A DNA stretch of 64,000 nt from CAVUOA01 sp963742955 (GTDB taxonomy: Bacteria > Bacteroidota > Ignavibacteria > Tepidaquicellales > OLB5): NCBI GenBank assembly GCA_963742955.1, contig CAVUOA010000009.1:992001-1056000 (forward strand). The letters run 5' to 3'. A model generated the notes under the pieces. It was not told where the DNA came from. It worked only from the letters and a program-made list of their open reading frames with translations, and ran no database searches. Both the position numbers and the translations under genes were made by a program. Shown one piece after another: positions 18,417 through 27,010 of the stretch (the stretch's first letter is position 1; each line of letters opens with the position of its first letter).

Positions 18417-19580
18417 GTGCCGCATTATTCTTACTTCCTCGAAACCGCTGACCAGCCCGTCACCGCCGCCCAGCCGGCGTGGCGCTGCCTGCTGCCGACC
18501 GGGCGGCGCTCGTTCCGGGATGCACCGGGTAGCCCGTCGGCGCCCTCCATCACCCTGGGGCAATACTTCCAGGCGGTTCGGGCGTTTCTCGAAGGGCCGG
18601 CGCAGGCGGCTGTCGCGGGGGCCCTTCGCGCACACGCCCCGGCGGCGGGCGGTGCGGAGGAAATCGGGATTTTTCTCGCCAAGCACGGCGAGTGCTACCA
18701 TCCGGCCCGGGTGGTAGCGCAGGCGTGCGGCGGCCGGAGCGAATGGGTCGTAAACGTGGCGGTCTCTCCGGCCGGCGCATCCATCATCCAAAACGAGTTT
18801 GCCGTCCTGCAGCGACTGAACCGCGAGTTTTCCCCTTCCTACCTTCCGCAGGTCTACGTGCTCGGGGAGGTGCCGCTTCAAGACGGTCAGCCGCTTTCCA
18901 TGTTCCTGGGGGAGTGGCTGGTGGGTTTCCACGAGTTTCACCTCACTCGCGGCGGGCCGGGCGATGAGACGCTCGTCGTGCTCTGGGACCCCGAAAACGG
19001 CAACCGGATTCTGGGGCACAATCAGGTGAAGGCGCTCTATTCCCAGACCGCCCGGGTTCTCACCCACTATTTCAACGTTTCAACCGCGGAGTGCATCGGG
19101 GCGTGGCATCATGCCGCCGGTGACTTCGTCGTCAACCTCGCGGGCGATACCCCCGTAGCGCGGCTGGTCACCGCCCGGGAATACCGGCCGCTGCTGCAGC
19201 TGGAGTCGGCCCCTGCCGGCCGTAGCGTCAAGCGCCTGCTCGAAGTGCTCCTGGTGTTCTTTCTGAGCCTCACCATCCGCATGCGGCTCGACCGACTGGA
19301 CGGGGTGGGGGAGATTGCCTGGGCGGGGCCGGTGGCCGTCGAAGGGGCCCTATCGGGGGTGCTGGAGGCCCTGACTGAAAAGCCGGAGCTTCCCGGTGTG
19401 CCCCTGCCGCTCGACCTGCTCTTCACGCATTACCTGCGCTCCTGCCGCCCGGATGACCTGCTGGATCTGTGTTCGGGCATCATCGCCTCCTTCCACCCGC
19501 AGTCTCCGGACACGGCCGTGGCAAGAGCCCACCTGAAAGAGCATGCCGCAGCACTTGCGCTGGCCTTCAGTCGACTTTGA
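18417..19580 (+). CDS. uncharacterised protein upstream of dsrAB
   Basis: A 387-residue protein starting at GTG 18417, nine bases after the TPR gene. I do not recognise a domain. Features seen: an Ala/Pro-rich N-terminal third; a central more conserved-looking part with GECYHPARVV, FAVLQRLNREFSPSYLPQVYVLGE and FLGEWLVGFHEFHLT; and a Leu/Ala/Arg-rich helical C-terminus. The pattern 'protein name-like verb, then LGEWLxGFHEFH' hints at a kinase-like (aminoglycoside phosphotransferase-type) fold, but catalytic motifs are not clear. It is cotranscribed with the TPR gene and separated from dsrA by a 289-base promoter region. Confidence 0.75.
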   Translation: MPHYSYFLETADQPVTAAQPAWRCLLPTGRRSFRDAPGSPSAPSITLGQYFQAVRAFLEGPAQAAVAGALRAHAPAAGGAEEIGIFLAKHGECYHPARVVAQACGGRSEWVVNVAVSPAGASIIQNEFAVLQRLNREFSPSYLPQVYVLGEVPLQDGQPLSMFLGEWLVGFHEFHLTRGGPGDETLVVLWDPENGNRILGHNQVKALYSQTARVLTHYFNVSTAECIGAWHHAAGDFVVNLAGDTPVARLVTAREYRPLLQLESAPAGRSVKRLLEVLLVFFLSLTIRMRLDRLDGVGEIAWAGPVAVEGALSGVLEALTEKPELPGVPLPLDLLFTHYLRSCRPDDLLDLCSGIIASFHPQSPDTAVARAHLKEHAAALALAFSRL

Positions 19581-19685
19581 CCCGCACTACATGCAGGGAT
19601 TTTCTTCCGGGGCGCCTCAAGATGAGGTATGGGTCTAACCTCCCAATTTTATAGGCTCGCCGGCCTTTCCCCAGGTGCTTTTTTA

Positions 19686-19714
19686 TTGACAACCGCCCGC
19701 TTTAATTCTATAGC
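19686..19714 (+). promoter_or_regulatory. sigma70-type promoter of the dsr operon
   Basis: TTGACA (19686-19691), a 17-base spacer, TATAGC (19709-19714). The predicted transcript has a leader of about 150 bases before dsrA. In the 289-base gap between 19580 and 19870 I see no other element. Confidence 0.7.
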
Positions 19715-19869
19715 GTTACCTTCTGTCTGCGCTCATCATTATGCTATAAGGAAAAAGATAACCAGTGCGAAACCATCAACAAATTGAGAGGAGGTGAATC
19801 GTTTTTTATTCGAATTAGGCGGTAGCTGCGTTGGCAGGTCTCAATCATCAATTCAAACGGAGGTAGATA

Positions 19870-21183
19870 ATGGCAAAACACAAGACTCCCTTGCTGGACC
19901 AGCTTGAAAGCGGGCCGTGGCCGAGCTTCGTGTCCGACTTGAAGGCGCAGGCGGAAGAGCGCGCGAAAAACCCCAAGAAAATCGATTTCCAAGTCCCCGT
20001 GGACGTCGTCGACGACCTGCTGGGCCTGCTGGAACTGTCCTTCAAGGACGGCGCGACCCACTGGAAGCATGGCGGCATCGTCGGCGTGTTCGGGTACGGC
20101 GGCGGCGTCATCGGCCGCTACTGCGACCAGCCGGAATTGTTCCCGGGGGTTGCCCACTTCCACACCATGCGTGTCAACCAGCCCGGCGGCAAGTTCTACA
20201 CCACCGATTACCTTCGCAAGCTTTGCGACCTGTGGGACTTGCGCGGCAGCGGCATCACTAACATGCACGGCTCCACCGGCGACATCATCTTCCTGGGCAC
20301 CCGCACGGATCAGCTCGAAGAGATCTTCTTCGAGCTCACGCACAAGTACAACCAGGACCTCGGCGGTTCCGGCTCCAACCTGCGCACCCCCTCGGACTGC
20401 ATCGGGGCTGCGCGCTGCGAGTACGCCTGCTACGACACCCAGGACCTGTGCTTCACCATGACCAATGACTACCAGGACGAGCTGCATCGCCCGGCCTTCC
20501 CCTACAAGTTCAAGTTCAAGTTCGACGGCTGCCCGAACTGCTGTGTCGCCTCCATCGCCCGGTCCGACATGTCCTTCATCGGCACCTGGCGCGACGACAT
20601 CCGCATCGATCAGGAAGCCGTTCAGAGCTACATCGGTGGCGAGATCCCGCCCAACGGCGGGGCGCACATGAGCCGCGATTGGGGCAAATTCGACATCCAG
20701 AAGGAAGTGATCGGCCTGTGCCCCACCGGGTGCATGTGGATGGAGGGTAAGACCCTCAAGATCGACACCAAGGAATGCAACCGCTGCATGCATTGCATCA
20801 ACGTCATGCCGCGCGCCCTGCGGATCGGAGAAGACCGCGGTCTTTCCATCCTGGTCGGCGCCAAAGCCCCGATTCTCGACGGCGCCCAGATGGGCTCGCT
20901 GCTCGTGCCCTTCATCAAGGCCGAGGCGCCCTACGAGGAGATCAAGGAAGTCATCGAGAAGATTTGGGATTGGTGGATGGAAGAAGGCAAGAACCGCGAG
21001 CGGCTCGGCGAGCTGATCAAGCGCCAGGGCTTCCAGCGGCTACTGGAGGCGACCGGGATTGCGCCCGATGCCCGCCATGTGAAGGAGCCGAGGGCCAACC
21101 CCTACATCTTCTGGAAGGAAGATGAGGTCGAGGGCGGCTGGACGCGCGACGTCAACGAATTCCGCAAACATCATCTGAGATAA
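19870..21183 (+). CDS. dsrA: dissimilatory sulfite reductase subunit alpha
   Basis: Catalytic pair with DsrB: six-electron reduction of sulfite in sulfate respiration; cytoplasmic. At 437 residues it has the usual length. N-terminal half with substrate-binding basic residues; siroheme/[4Fe-4S] ligands in CIGAARC (C-x5-C) and GCPNCC (C-x3-C); an inserted ferredoxin domain near residues 285-320 with CPTGC and CNRCMHCINVMP; C-terminus rich in Trp and charged residues. GGAGG lies nine bases before the ATG. It is followed by dsrB after 12 bases, then dsrD and dsrN. The set is the reductive bacterial type, since dsrD is present. Confidence 0.98.
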   Translation: MAKHKTPLLDQLESGPWPSFVSDLKAQAEERAKNPKKIDFQVPVDVVDDLLGLLELSFKDGATHWKHGGIVGVFGYGGGVIGRYCDQPELFPGVAHFHTMRVNQPGGKFYTTDYLRKLCDLWDLRGSGITNMHGSTGDIIFLGTRTDQLEEIFFELTHKYNQDLGGSGSNLRTPSDCIGAARCEYACYDTQDLCFTMTNDYQDELHRPAFPYKFKFKFDGCPNCCVASIARSDMSFIGTWRDDIRIDQEAVQSYIGGEIPPNGGAHMSRDWGKFDIQKEVIGLCPTGCMWMEGKTLKIDTKECNRCMHCINVMPRALRIGEDRGLSILVGAKAPILDGAQMGSLLVPFIKAEAPYEEIKEVIEKIWDWWMEEGKNRERLGELIKRQGFQRLLEATGIAPDARHVKEPRANPYIFWKEDEVEGGWTRDVNEFRKHHLR

Positions 21184-21195
21184 GGGGGACGAGCT

Positions 21196-22341
21196 ATGGC
21201 ATTTATTTCTTCCGGATACGATCCCAAGGAGCCGATGAAAAACCGTATCACCGACATCGGCCCGCGCAAATACGACGAATTCTATCCGCCCGTTATTGCC
21301 AAGAACAAAGGCACGTGGCTGTATCATCAATATCTCAAACCGGGCGTCTATTACCATGTGGCCGAGTCCGGCGACAAGGTCTTCACCGTGCGCGCCGGCG
21401 GCGCCCGCCTGATGAGCACGCTGCTCATCCGCGAGATCTGCGAGATCGCCGACAAGCACTGCGGCGGACACGTCCGCTGGACCACGCGCAACAACATCGA
21501 GTTCATGGTCGACGACGAGAAGAAGGTCGAACCGCTCATCAAGGACCTCGAAGGCCGCAAGTTCAAGGGCGGCAGCTTCAAGTTCCCGATCGGCGGCACC
21601 GGTGCGGGCATCACCAACATCGTCCACACCCAGGGCTGGGTACACTGCCACACCCCGGCCACCGACGCCTCCGGCCCGGTCAAGGCCACCATGGACGTGC
21701 TGTTCGACGACTTCAAGAGCATGCGGCTTCCGGCCCACCTGCGGGTGTCGCTGGCCTGCTGCCTGAACATGTGCGGCGCGGTGCACTGCTCCGACATCGC
21801 CATCCTGGGATACCACCGCAAACCGCCCATGCTCGACCACGAGTACCTGGACAAGATGTGCGAGATCCCGCTCGCCATCGCGGCCTGTCCGACCGCGGCC
21901 ATCAAGCCGGCCAAGGTGGAAGTCGGCGGCCAGAAGCTCAACAGCGTCGCCGTGAACAACGACCGGTGCATGTTCTGCGGCAACTGCTACACCATGTGCC
22001 CGGCCATGCCGCTGGCCGACAAGGAAGGCGACGGTATCGTCATCATGGCGGGCGGCAAGGTCTCCAACCGGCGTTCGGCCCCGAAGTTCTCAAAGGTCGT
22101 CGTGGCCTTCCTGCCGAACGAGGCGCCGCGCTGGCCGCAGACCACCGCCGTGATCAAGAAGATGGTCGATGTCTACGCCAGTGACGCCCGCAAGTACGAA
22201 CGCCTCGGCGAGTGGGCGGAGCGGATCGGCTGGGAGCGCTTCTTCGAGAAGTGCGAACTGCCGTTCACCCACCACCTGATCGACGATTTCCGCGATCCGG
22301 CCTACTACACGTGGCGCCAGAGCACCTTGTTCAAGTTCTAA
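21196..22341 (+). CDS. dsrB: dissimilatory sulfite reductase subunit beta
   Basis: Partner of DsrA in the alpha2beta2 enzyme; it binds the catalytically active siroheme. 381 residues. Seen: IGPRKYDEFYPPVIAKNKG near the N-terminus; VRWTTRNNIEF; siroheme-cluster Cys in ACCLNMCGAVHCSD; a ferredoxin domain with CPTAAI and NDRCMFCGNCYTMCPAMP; C-terminal segment ending YYTWRQSTLFKF. It starts 12 bases after dsrA with AGGGGGAC upstream, so the two subunits are co-translated. Confidence 0.98.
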   Translation: MAFISSGYDPKEPMKNRITDIGPRKYDEFYPPVIAKNKGTWLYHQYLKPGVYYHVAESGDKVFTVRAGGARLMSTLLIREICEIADKHCGGHVRWTTRNNIEFMVDDEKKVEPLIKDLEGRKFKGGSFKFPIGGTGAGITNIVHTQGWVHCHTPATDASGPVKATMDVLFDDFKSMRLPAHLRVSLACCLNMCGAVHCSDIAILGYHRKPPMLDHEYLDKMCEIPLAIAACPTAAIKPAKVEVGGQKLNSVAVNNDRCMFCGNCYTMCPAMPLADKEGDGIVIMAGGKVSNRRSAPKFSKVVVAFLPNEAPRWPQTTAVIKKMVDVYASDARKYERLGEWAERIGWERFFEKCELPFTHHLIDDFRDPAYYTWRQSTLFKF

Positions 22342-22359
22342 GGCAACCGGGTTGCAATG

Positions 22360-22381
22360 GGGGCACCGCGCGCGGTGCCCC
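22360..22381 (+). promoter_or_regulatory. perfect hairpin between dsrB and dsrD
   Basis: GGGGCACCGCG is followed directly by its complement CGCGGTGCCCC, then TTTCCCT. It is a 9-bp stem with a CGCG loop, lies 18 bases after dsrB, and has only three T's after it. It could act as a weak terminator or as a 3' end protecting the dsrAB message, lowering dsrD/dsrN output relative to dsrAB. Confidence 0.7.
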
Positions 22382-22409
22382 TTTCCCTATTAAGGAAAAG
22401 AGGTAAACC

Positions 22410-22649
22410 ATGGAGTACGCGGAAGCCAAAGCCAAAATAGTCGAGGAACTTACCAAAAAACTGAAGAACAAGTCCAAGTTTTACTTCAACGACCTGGCCG
22501 GTATCCTGGAGATGAAGCCCCGGGAAGCCAAGAAGCTGATCAACGACATGGTGACCGACGGCACGCTGGAGTACTGGTCCAGCGGCAGCACCTCCATGTA
22601 CGGCCTGAAGGGGACCGGAAAACAGCAGGCGGCCGAGCACGAAGAATAA
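22410..22649 (+). CDS. dsrD: sulfite reductase activator DsrD
   Basis: A 79-residue winged-helix protein: FYFNDLAGILEMKPREAKKL, then NDMVTDGTLEYWSSGSTSMYGL. It matches the DsrD family in length and in the YWSSGSTSMYGL wing. DsrD is found with reductive-type DsrAB and has been shown to stimulate sulfite reduction allosterically. A good AGGAAAAGAGG site precedes the ATG. The C-terminal tail is Ala/Glu/His-rich. Confidence 0.95.
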   Translation: MEYAEAKAKIVEELTKKLKNKSKFYFNDLAGILEMKPREAKKLINDMVTDGTLEYWSSGSTSMYGLKGTGKQQAAEHEE

Positions 22650-22671
22650 TTTTCCTCCGGTCGACGCCGGC

Positions 22672-24120
22672 GTGACGAACCCACAAGCTTCAATGCAGGC
22701 GAGCGAATCGAATTTCCCGCGGGTGGTCATCTCTGCCCTGCGAGGAGGTTCCGGCAAGACGATCCTGTCGATCGGTGCGATCGCGGCCCTGCACGCCCGG
22801 GGAAATTCCGCTGCTCCTTTCAAGAAAGGCCCGGACTACATCGATGCGGGCTGGCTTGCCCTTGCGGCAGGCCGGCCCTGCTACAATCTGGACACCTTCC
22901 TGCTGAGCGCCGAGACCATCCGGCGCTCGTTCTGCTCCCACGGCCACCGTGTCGATTGTGCCCTGATCGAGGGCAACCGCGGTCTTTACGACGGCATCGA
23001 CTTGGACGGCACCACCAGCACCGCCGAACTGGCCAAGCTGCTGGGGGCACCCGTGGTGATGTGCCTGGACTGCACCAAAACCACACGCACCATGGCCGCG
23101 GTGATCTCCGGCTGTGTGCGCTTCGACCCGGAGGTGGCGATCCGCGGGGTGATCCTCAACCGGGTCGCCGGCGCGCGGCACGAATCGATCCTGCGCCGGA
23201 GCATCGAGCACTACAGCGGGGTCCCGGTGATCGGCGCGGTTCCCAAGCTCAACCGGGAGATTTTTCCCGAGCGCCACATGGGACTCGTGCCTACCCCCGA
23301 GCACGGCTGGGCGGCGGACGCGATCCGATCCATCGCCCGCATCGCGGCCCAGCACATCGATCTGGAGGCCTTCGTACGCATCGCCCGTGAAGCCCCACCT
23401 CTGCGCGGCGTGTGCCCGCCACCGGATTCGGACGAGGCAGCGGGTCAACGGGCAGCAGGCCCGCCCGCGTTGGCCCGCATCGGCATCCTGCAGGATGCGG
23501 CGTTTCAGTTTTACTACCCTGAAAACATCGAGGCTCTGGCGACGGCCGGGGCGCAGATCGTTCCCGTGAGCCCGCTCCGGGACGAGAGCCTGCCCGAGCT
23601 CGACGCTATTTACATCGGCGGCGGGTTTCCCGAGACCCATGCCCCGGAGCTGGCGGCCAATACGGCGTTCAGCCGCCGGCTGCGGGAGATGGTCGATGAC
23701 GGGCTGCCGGTCTATGCCGAGTGCGGCGGCCTCATGTACCTGGGCGAGGAACTGGTCATAGAGGGCCAGAGCTACCCGATGGCCGGAATCCTCCCGGTGT
23801 CCTTCGGGCTGTTCAAGCGCCCCCAGGGGCATGGCTACACCGTCGTCAGCGTGGAGGGCGAAAACCCATACTACCCGGCCGGCACCGAGATTCGCGGCCA
23901 CGAGTTCCACTATTCCCGGGTGCTGCGATGGTCCGGTCGGGAACGCGACCTGGTGTTTCGCATGCGGCGCGGGGCCGGCATCCACGGCGACCGGGACGGG
24001 GTCGTCCACAAGAACGTCCTTGCCACCTACACTCACATTCACGCCCTGGGCACGCCCGGCTGGGCGGGCGCATTGATTCGCAATGCCGTCGCATACAAAG
24101 CCAAGCGAACCGGAAGCTGA
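22672..24120 (+). CDS. dsrN: siroheme amidase DsrN (cobyrinate a,c-diamide synthase family)
   Basis: A CbiA/CobB-type glutamine amidotransferase. N-terminal dethiobiotin-synthetase-like ATPase (ISALRGGSGKTILSIGAIAA P-loop, KKGPDYIDAGWL, IEGNRGLYDGIDLDGTTSTA); C-terminal class I glutaminase domain (YIGGGFPETHAPELA, VYAECGGLMYLGE with the catalytic Cys, and a late His in GHEFHYS). Right after dsrABD this is DsrN, which converts siroheme to siroheme amide for DsrAB; a cobalamin role cannot be excluded from sequence alone. Start is uncertain: GTG 22672 or ATG 22693, neither with a clear ribosome site. Length 475-482 residues. Confidence 0.88.
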   Translation: MTNPQASMQASESNFPRVVISALRGGSGKTILSIGAIAALHARGNSAAPFKKGPDYIDAGWLALAAGRPCYNLDTFLLSAETIRRSFCSHGHRVDCALIEGNRGLYDGIDLDGTTSTAELAKLLGAPVVMCLDCTKTTRTMAAVISGCVRFDPEVAIRGVILNRVAGARHESILRRSIEHYSGVPVIGAVPKLNREIFPERHMGLVPTPEHGWAADAIRSIARIAAQHIDLEAFVRIAREAPPLRGVCPPPDSDEAAGQRAAGPPALARIGILQDAAFQFYYPENIEALATAGAQIVPVSPLRDESLPELDAIYIGGGFPETHAPELAANTAFSRRLREMVDDGLPVYAECGGLMYLGEELVIEGQSYPMAGILPVSFGLFKRPQGHGYTVVSVEGENPYYPAGTEIRGHEFHYSRVLRWSGRERDLVFRMRRGAGIHGDRDGVVHKNVLATYTHIHALGTPGWAGALIRNAVAYKAKRTGS

Positions 24121-24934
24121 CGCCGCCGTCGGAGGCCTCCGGGAGCGCGTGCTGAAATTCATCGCGGGCCGGCGCCGGACGCCGGCCGACATTCTCAAGA
24201 GCCTGTCGCATCCCCCGGTTTTCCCCAGAACCTCAGTGCAGAAGGCCATCCGGGAGCTGCTGGCGGCCGGCGAGCTGGTGTACACCTTCGAGGATGGGCA
24301 CTCGTTTCTCGAGTCCTCCTTCGACCGGCCGGTGCGGGTCGGTCAGAGGATCGTGCTTTGCCCGCCTGGCCGCAGGGTTGCCGTGCAGCCGGAGGATATC
24401 GTGCTGATGATCCAGCCCGGCGCCTCGTTCGGCGCCGGGCGCCACCCCACCACCCGCCTGGCGCTGCAAGGGATCGAGGCGCTGCTGGCCGCCGGCGGCA
24501 GGCCCCTTACCGGTCCGGGCAGCCGCGTGCTCGACATCGGAACCGGCACTGGCGTGCTGGTGATGGCCGCCGTGAGGCTGGGGATCGAGGCCGGTCTGGG
24601 CATTGACCTCGACCCCTGCGCCGTCGCCGAGGCCGGCGCCAACCTCCGGCAAAACGGCCTGGCGGCAGCCATCGCCATCAGCGCCGCTCCGGCGGAGTTC
24701 ATCCCGGCGGCCGCTTTCACGCTGGTCGCGGCCAACCTGAGGCTGCCTACGCTCCTGCGTCTAGCACCGGCCATCGCGGCGGGGTGCCGGCCGCCGGCGG
24801 GGCTGGTGATGTCCGGGATTCGCGCGGAGGAATCGCAGCCGCTCCTGGTTGAATATGAAAGGCAGGGATTCGAGCCATCCTGGCGCGGCTCAGAGGATGC
24901 GTGGCTCGCGGTCGCCATGATGAAAAAGCGCTGA
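24083..24934 (+). CDS. SAM-dependent methyltransferase with N-terminal winged-helix-like region, PrmA-like
   Basis: 283 residues, overlapping the end of dsrN by 38 bases, so translationally coupled. Residues 20-75 look like a small winged helix (VLKFIAGRRRTPADILKSL, TSVQKAIRELLAAGELVYTF). Residues 95-280 are a Rossmann methyltransferase like ribosomal protein L11 methyltransferase (GASFGAGRHPTTRLALQGIE, VLDIGTGTGVLVMAA motif I, GIDLDPCAVAEA). The PrmA NPP(Y/F)-type motif IV appears as AANLRLP. The substrate is unknown. Position within the dsr operon suggests a protein or tetrapyrrole target connected with sulfite reduction (inference). Confidence 0.8.
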   Translation: MPSHTKPSEPEADAAVGGLRERVLKFIAGRRRTPADILKSLSHPPVFPRTSVQKAIRELLAAGELVYTFEDGHSFLESSFDRPVRVGQRIVLCPPGRRVAVQPEDIVLMIQPGASFGAGRHPTTRLALQGIEALLAAGGRPLTGPGSRVLDIGTGTGVLVMAAVRLGIEAGLGIDLDPCAVAEAGANLRQNGLAAAIAISAAPAEFIPAAAFTLVAANLRLPTLLRLAPAIAAGCRPPAGLVMSGIRAEESQPLLVEYERQGFEPSWRGSEDAWLAVAMMKKR

Positions 24935-24963
24935 CACGCGGTGGACGGGAAAATCAAAAGACA

Positions 24964-24993
24964 GAGGCGGGCATCGTTTGCGATGCCCGCCTC
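24964..24993. terminator. strong hairpin between the dsr operon and cytochrome c3
   Basis: GAGGCGGGCATCG (24964-24976) pairs perfectly over 13 bp with 24981-24993, loop TTTG. On the minus strand it is followed by CTGTCTTTTGATTTT, so it mainly terminates the cytochrome gene, and probably also the convergent dsr operon. Confidence 0.85.
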
Positions 24994-25024
24994 TTGGAAC
25001 TCAGGCCAACTTCCGCGGAGGAAA

Positions 25025-25495
25025 TCAGCTCTTCTTATGGCAGTCGTTGCAGGTTACCGGGGCCTTCTTCGCGGGGTTGAAGTCCTTGTTGAAATCTCGG
25101 TGGCATGTGCGGCAGTCGTCGTGGTAGGCCTCGGCCAGGTACTGAAGCTTGCCCGCCTTGTCGAGCTTGGGAGCATCCTTGCCCTTGGGGGCCTCGCCGC
25201 ACTGCTTGTGGCACTCGATGCAATGCTGCACTTTGCTGTCGGCGGTCAGGCCGGCGATAGGCTTATGCTGGGCGTCGTGATGGCACTGCCCGCACCCGTT
25301 GGGGAAAGCCTTGGCGTACTTCTTGATGTATTCATCGGAATGCGCCTTGTGGTTGAACTCGACCACAGGCTTGGAGCTCGGAGGACAGCTTTTTTCCTGT
25401 AAATTGATGACGTCTGCGACCTTGGCGTAGATCCCGCCGGCAAAGAACATACCGGCCACTGCAATCACCAACACAATCACAAGTTTTTTGCTCAT
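25025..25495 (-). CDS. periplasmic tetraheme cytochrome c3 (class III)
   Basis: A 156-residue exported cytochrome. Signal peptide LVIVLVIAVAGMFFAGGIYA; mature part has four c-type heme sites CGQCH, CIECH, CRTCH and CNDCH, with extra His residues (FNHKAHSD, AYHDDC) for bis-His ligation. The spacing and length fit type I cytochrome c3, the electron shuttle between periplasmic hydrogenases/formate dehydrogenases and membrane complexes in sulfate reducers. ATG 25495 follows a GGGGAGAGGAG stretch. It is convergent with the dsr operon. Confidence 0.93.
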   Translation of the reverse strand: MSKKLVIVLVIAVAGMFFAGGIYAKVADVINLQEKSCPPSSKPVVEFNHKAHSDEYIKKYAKAFPNGCGQCHHDAQHKPIAGLTADSKVQHCIECHKQCGEAPKGKDAPKLDKAGKLQYLAEAYHDDCRTCHRDFNKDFNPAKKAPVTCNDCHKKS

Positions 25496-25639
25496 CTCCT
25501 CTCCCCTGCCTCCTTTGAGTGAATGGTTCTTGTCCGGTGTTTTTGCCACACAATGACCCAACTCAACTAGCTCTAATTTTTTAGCAGGGAACAGCTGGGC
25601 TGTCAATGGGCTTCTTCGAGCCGCAACGGCTTTCCGTGC

Positions 25640-26395
25640 TCAGGCCGGCTTGTCTTCTGTGCTGGGGATCGCGGCCTTTTTACGGATCAGCCACTTGGCG
25701 CCGAAGATGCCGATTTCGTATAGGATGATCAGCGGGATGGCCATCAGGATCGTGGAAACCACGTCGGGCGTCAGGAACGCGCCGACCACGAAGGCGCCTA
25801 TGACGGCGTACTTGCGGTTGCGCTTCAGAAAATCGACGGAGATGATGCCCAGTCGGGCCAGCAGGGCCATCAGTACCGGCAGCTCGAACAACAGCCCGAA
25901 GATGAGCAGAAGCTTGATGGAGAAATCCAGGTACTCGTGCATGGAGGGCAGGGTGCGAATGAAATCCGATCCGAAGCCGAGCAGGAATTTGAACCCGAAA
26001 GGAAACACCACGAAATAACCGAACAGGGTCCCTCCCAGGAAAAAAAACGAAGTGATCGCAATGACCGGGCCCAATACGCGCCGCTCTTTGCCGTAGAGGC
26101 CGGGTGCGACGAACATCCAGAACTGATAGAGCAGCACCGGGCTGGCCAGAATGAGGCTCGCGAAAAAGGAGACCTTCAAGTAGGTGAAAAACGCTTCAGG
26201 GATACCCGTGAAAATCAGTTTGCCGCCCTCGGGCATGACGCGCATGAGAGGGTAGATCAGGACATTGAACAGCTGCTCGCTGAACCCGTAACAGAGGGCG
26301 AAACAGGCCGCCACGGCGATGGCGCTTTTGATCAGCCGGGAGCGCAGTTCCTCCAGGTGCTCGGTGAAGGGGAGTCGTTCATCCTCGCGCAGCAT
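25640..26395 (-). CDS. tatC: Sec-independent protein translocase TatC
   Basis: 251 residues and six predicted membrane helices. TatC recognises twin-arginine signal peptides. Signature LPFTEHLEELRSRLIKSAIA at the N-terminus, FFLGGTLFGYFVVFPFGFKF in the middle, and FLTPDVVSTILMAIPLIILYEIG near the end. I start at the ATG at 26395; the upstream open frame is Pro/Arg-rich shadow sequence. It lies 13 bases downstream of tatB, so they form one unit. Tat export is needed by the periplasmic Mo/W enzymes implied by the nearby cofactor genes. Confidence 0.95.
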   Translation of the reverse strand: MLREDERLPFTEHLEELRSRLIKSAIAVAACFALCYGFSEQLFNVLIYPLMRVMPEGGKLIFTGIPEAFFTYLKVSFFASLILASPVLLYQFWMFVAPGLYGKERRVLGPVIAITSFFFLGGTLFGYFVVFPFGFKFLLGFGSDFIRTLPSMHEYLDFSIKLLLIFGLLFELPVLMALLARLGIISVDFLKRNRKYAVIGAFVVGAFLTPDVVSTILMAIPLIILYEIGIFGAKWLIRKKAAIPSTEDKPA

Positions 26396-26408
26396 CGTGC
26401 AAACGTGT

Positions 26409-26888
26409 TCAGGCCGATTTGGGTTTATCGGGCGGGGGGGCCGGCTCGACCGCCTGCAGGGCAGTGACGGCAGGTGCCTCCGTGGGGGAGGGCGCCTGCC
26501 CGGCGTTCCAGGTGTCAAAGGCTTTTTTCAGTTCATCGAGTTTTTCTTCGGCTTTGGGCTCCGGGACGGCTTCCGTCGGCGCGGGTGCCGGGGGGGCTGC
26601 CACCGTCCCGTCGGCGGGAGTCGCAGCGCCGGCGGTGGGCGGATCCGTGCTTTCGATCTCTTGTTGAATGGTCTTGTTCACGTCCGACTGGAATTCGGTG
26701 AATGCTTTTTTGACCTCGGTGAACTCGCTGTCGACCTGCAGGGTGTCCTTGAGTTCGCTGGTGGCCTTCTTGAATTCGCGCACGGCGCGGCCCATGGATT
26801 TCGCCAGGTCGGGCAGTCTTTTCGGGCCCAGGACGATCAACGCCACCACGGCGATGAGGATCAGTTCGGGCATGCCGATGCCAAACAT
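26409..26888 (-). CDS. tatB: Sec-independent protein translocase TatA/TatB family
   Basis: 159 residues: the short N-terminal membrane helix with GMPELILIAVVALIVLGPKR, the amphipathic helix LPDLAKSMGRAVREFKKAT, then a long Pro/Ala/Glu-rich tail. The Glu in the membrane helix (MPELI) and the length favour TatB over TatA. It forms an operon with tatC. Confidence 0.88.
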   Translation of the reverse strand: MFGIGMPELILIAVVALIVLGPKRLPDLAKSMGRAVREFKKATSELKDTLQVDSEFTEVKKAFTEFQSDVNKTIQQEIESTDPPTAGAATPADGTVAAPPAPAPTEAVPEPKAEEKLDELKKAFDTWNAGQAPSPTEAPAVTALQAVEPAPPPDKPKSA

Positions 26889-27010
26889 AGACAGCTCCTT
26901 ATGATAATATGGACGCCGCTTGTGCCCGCCGGAAAATCTCCGTGAGACGTTCCGGCGCGGCGCATGGCAAGCGGGGATGGGTTAGGTTCTACTGGTTTGG
27001 GGGGGGCCTG

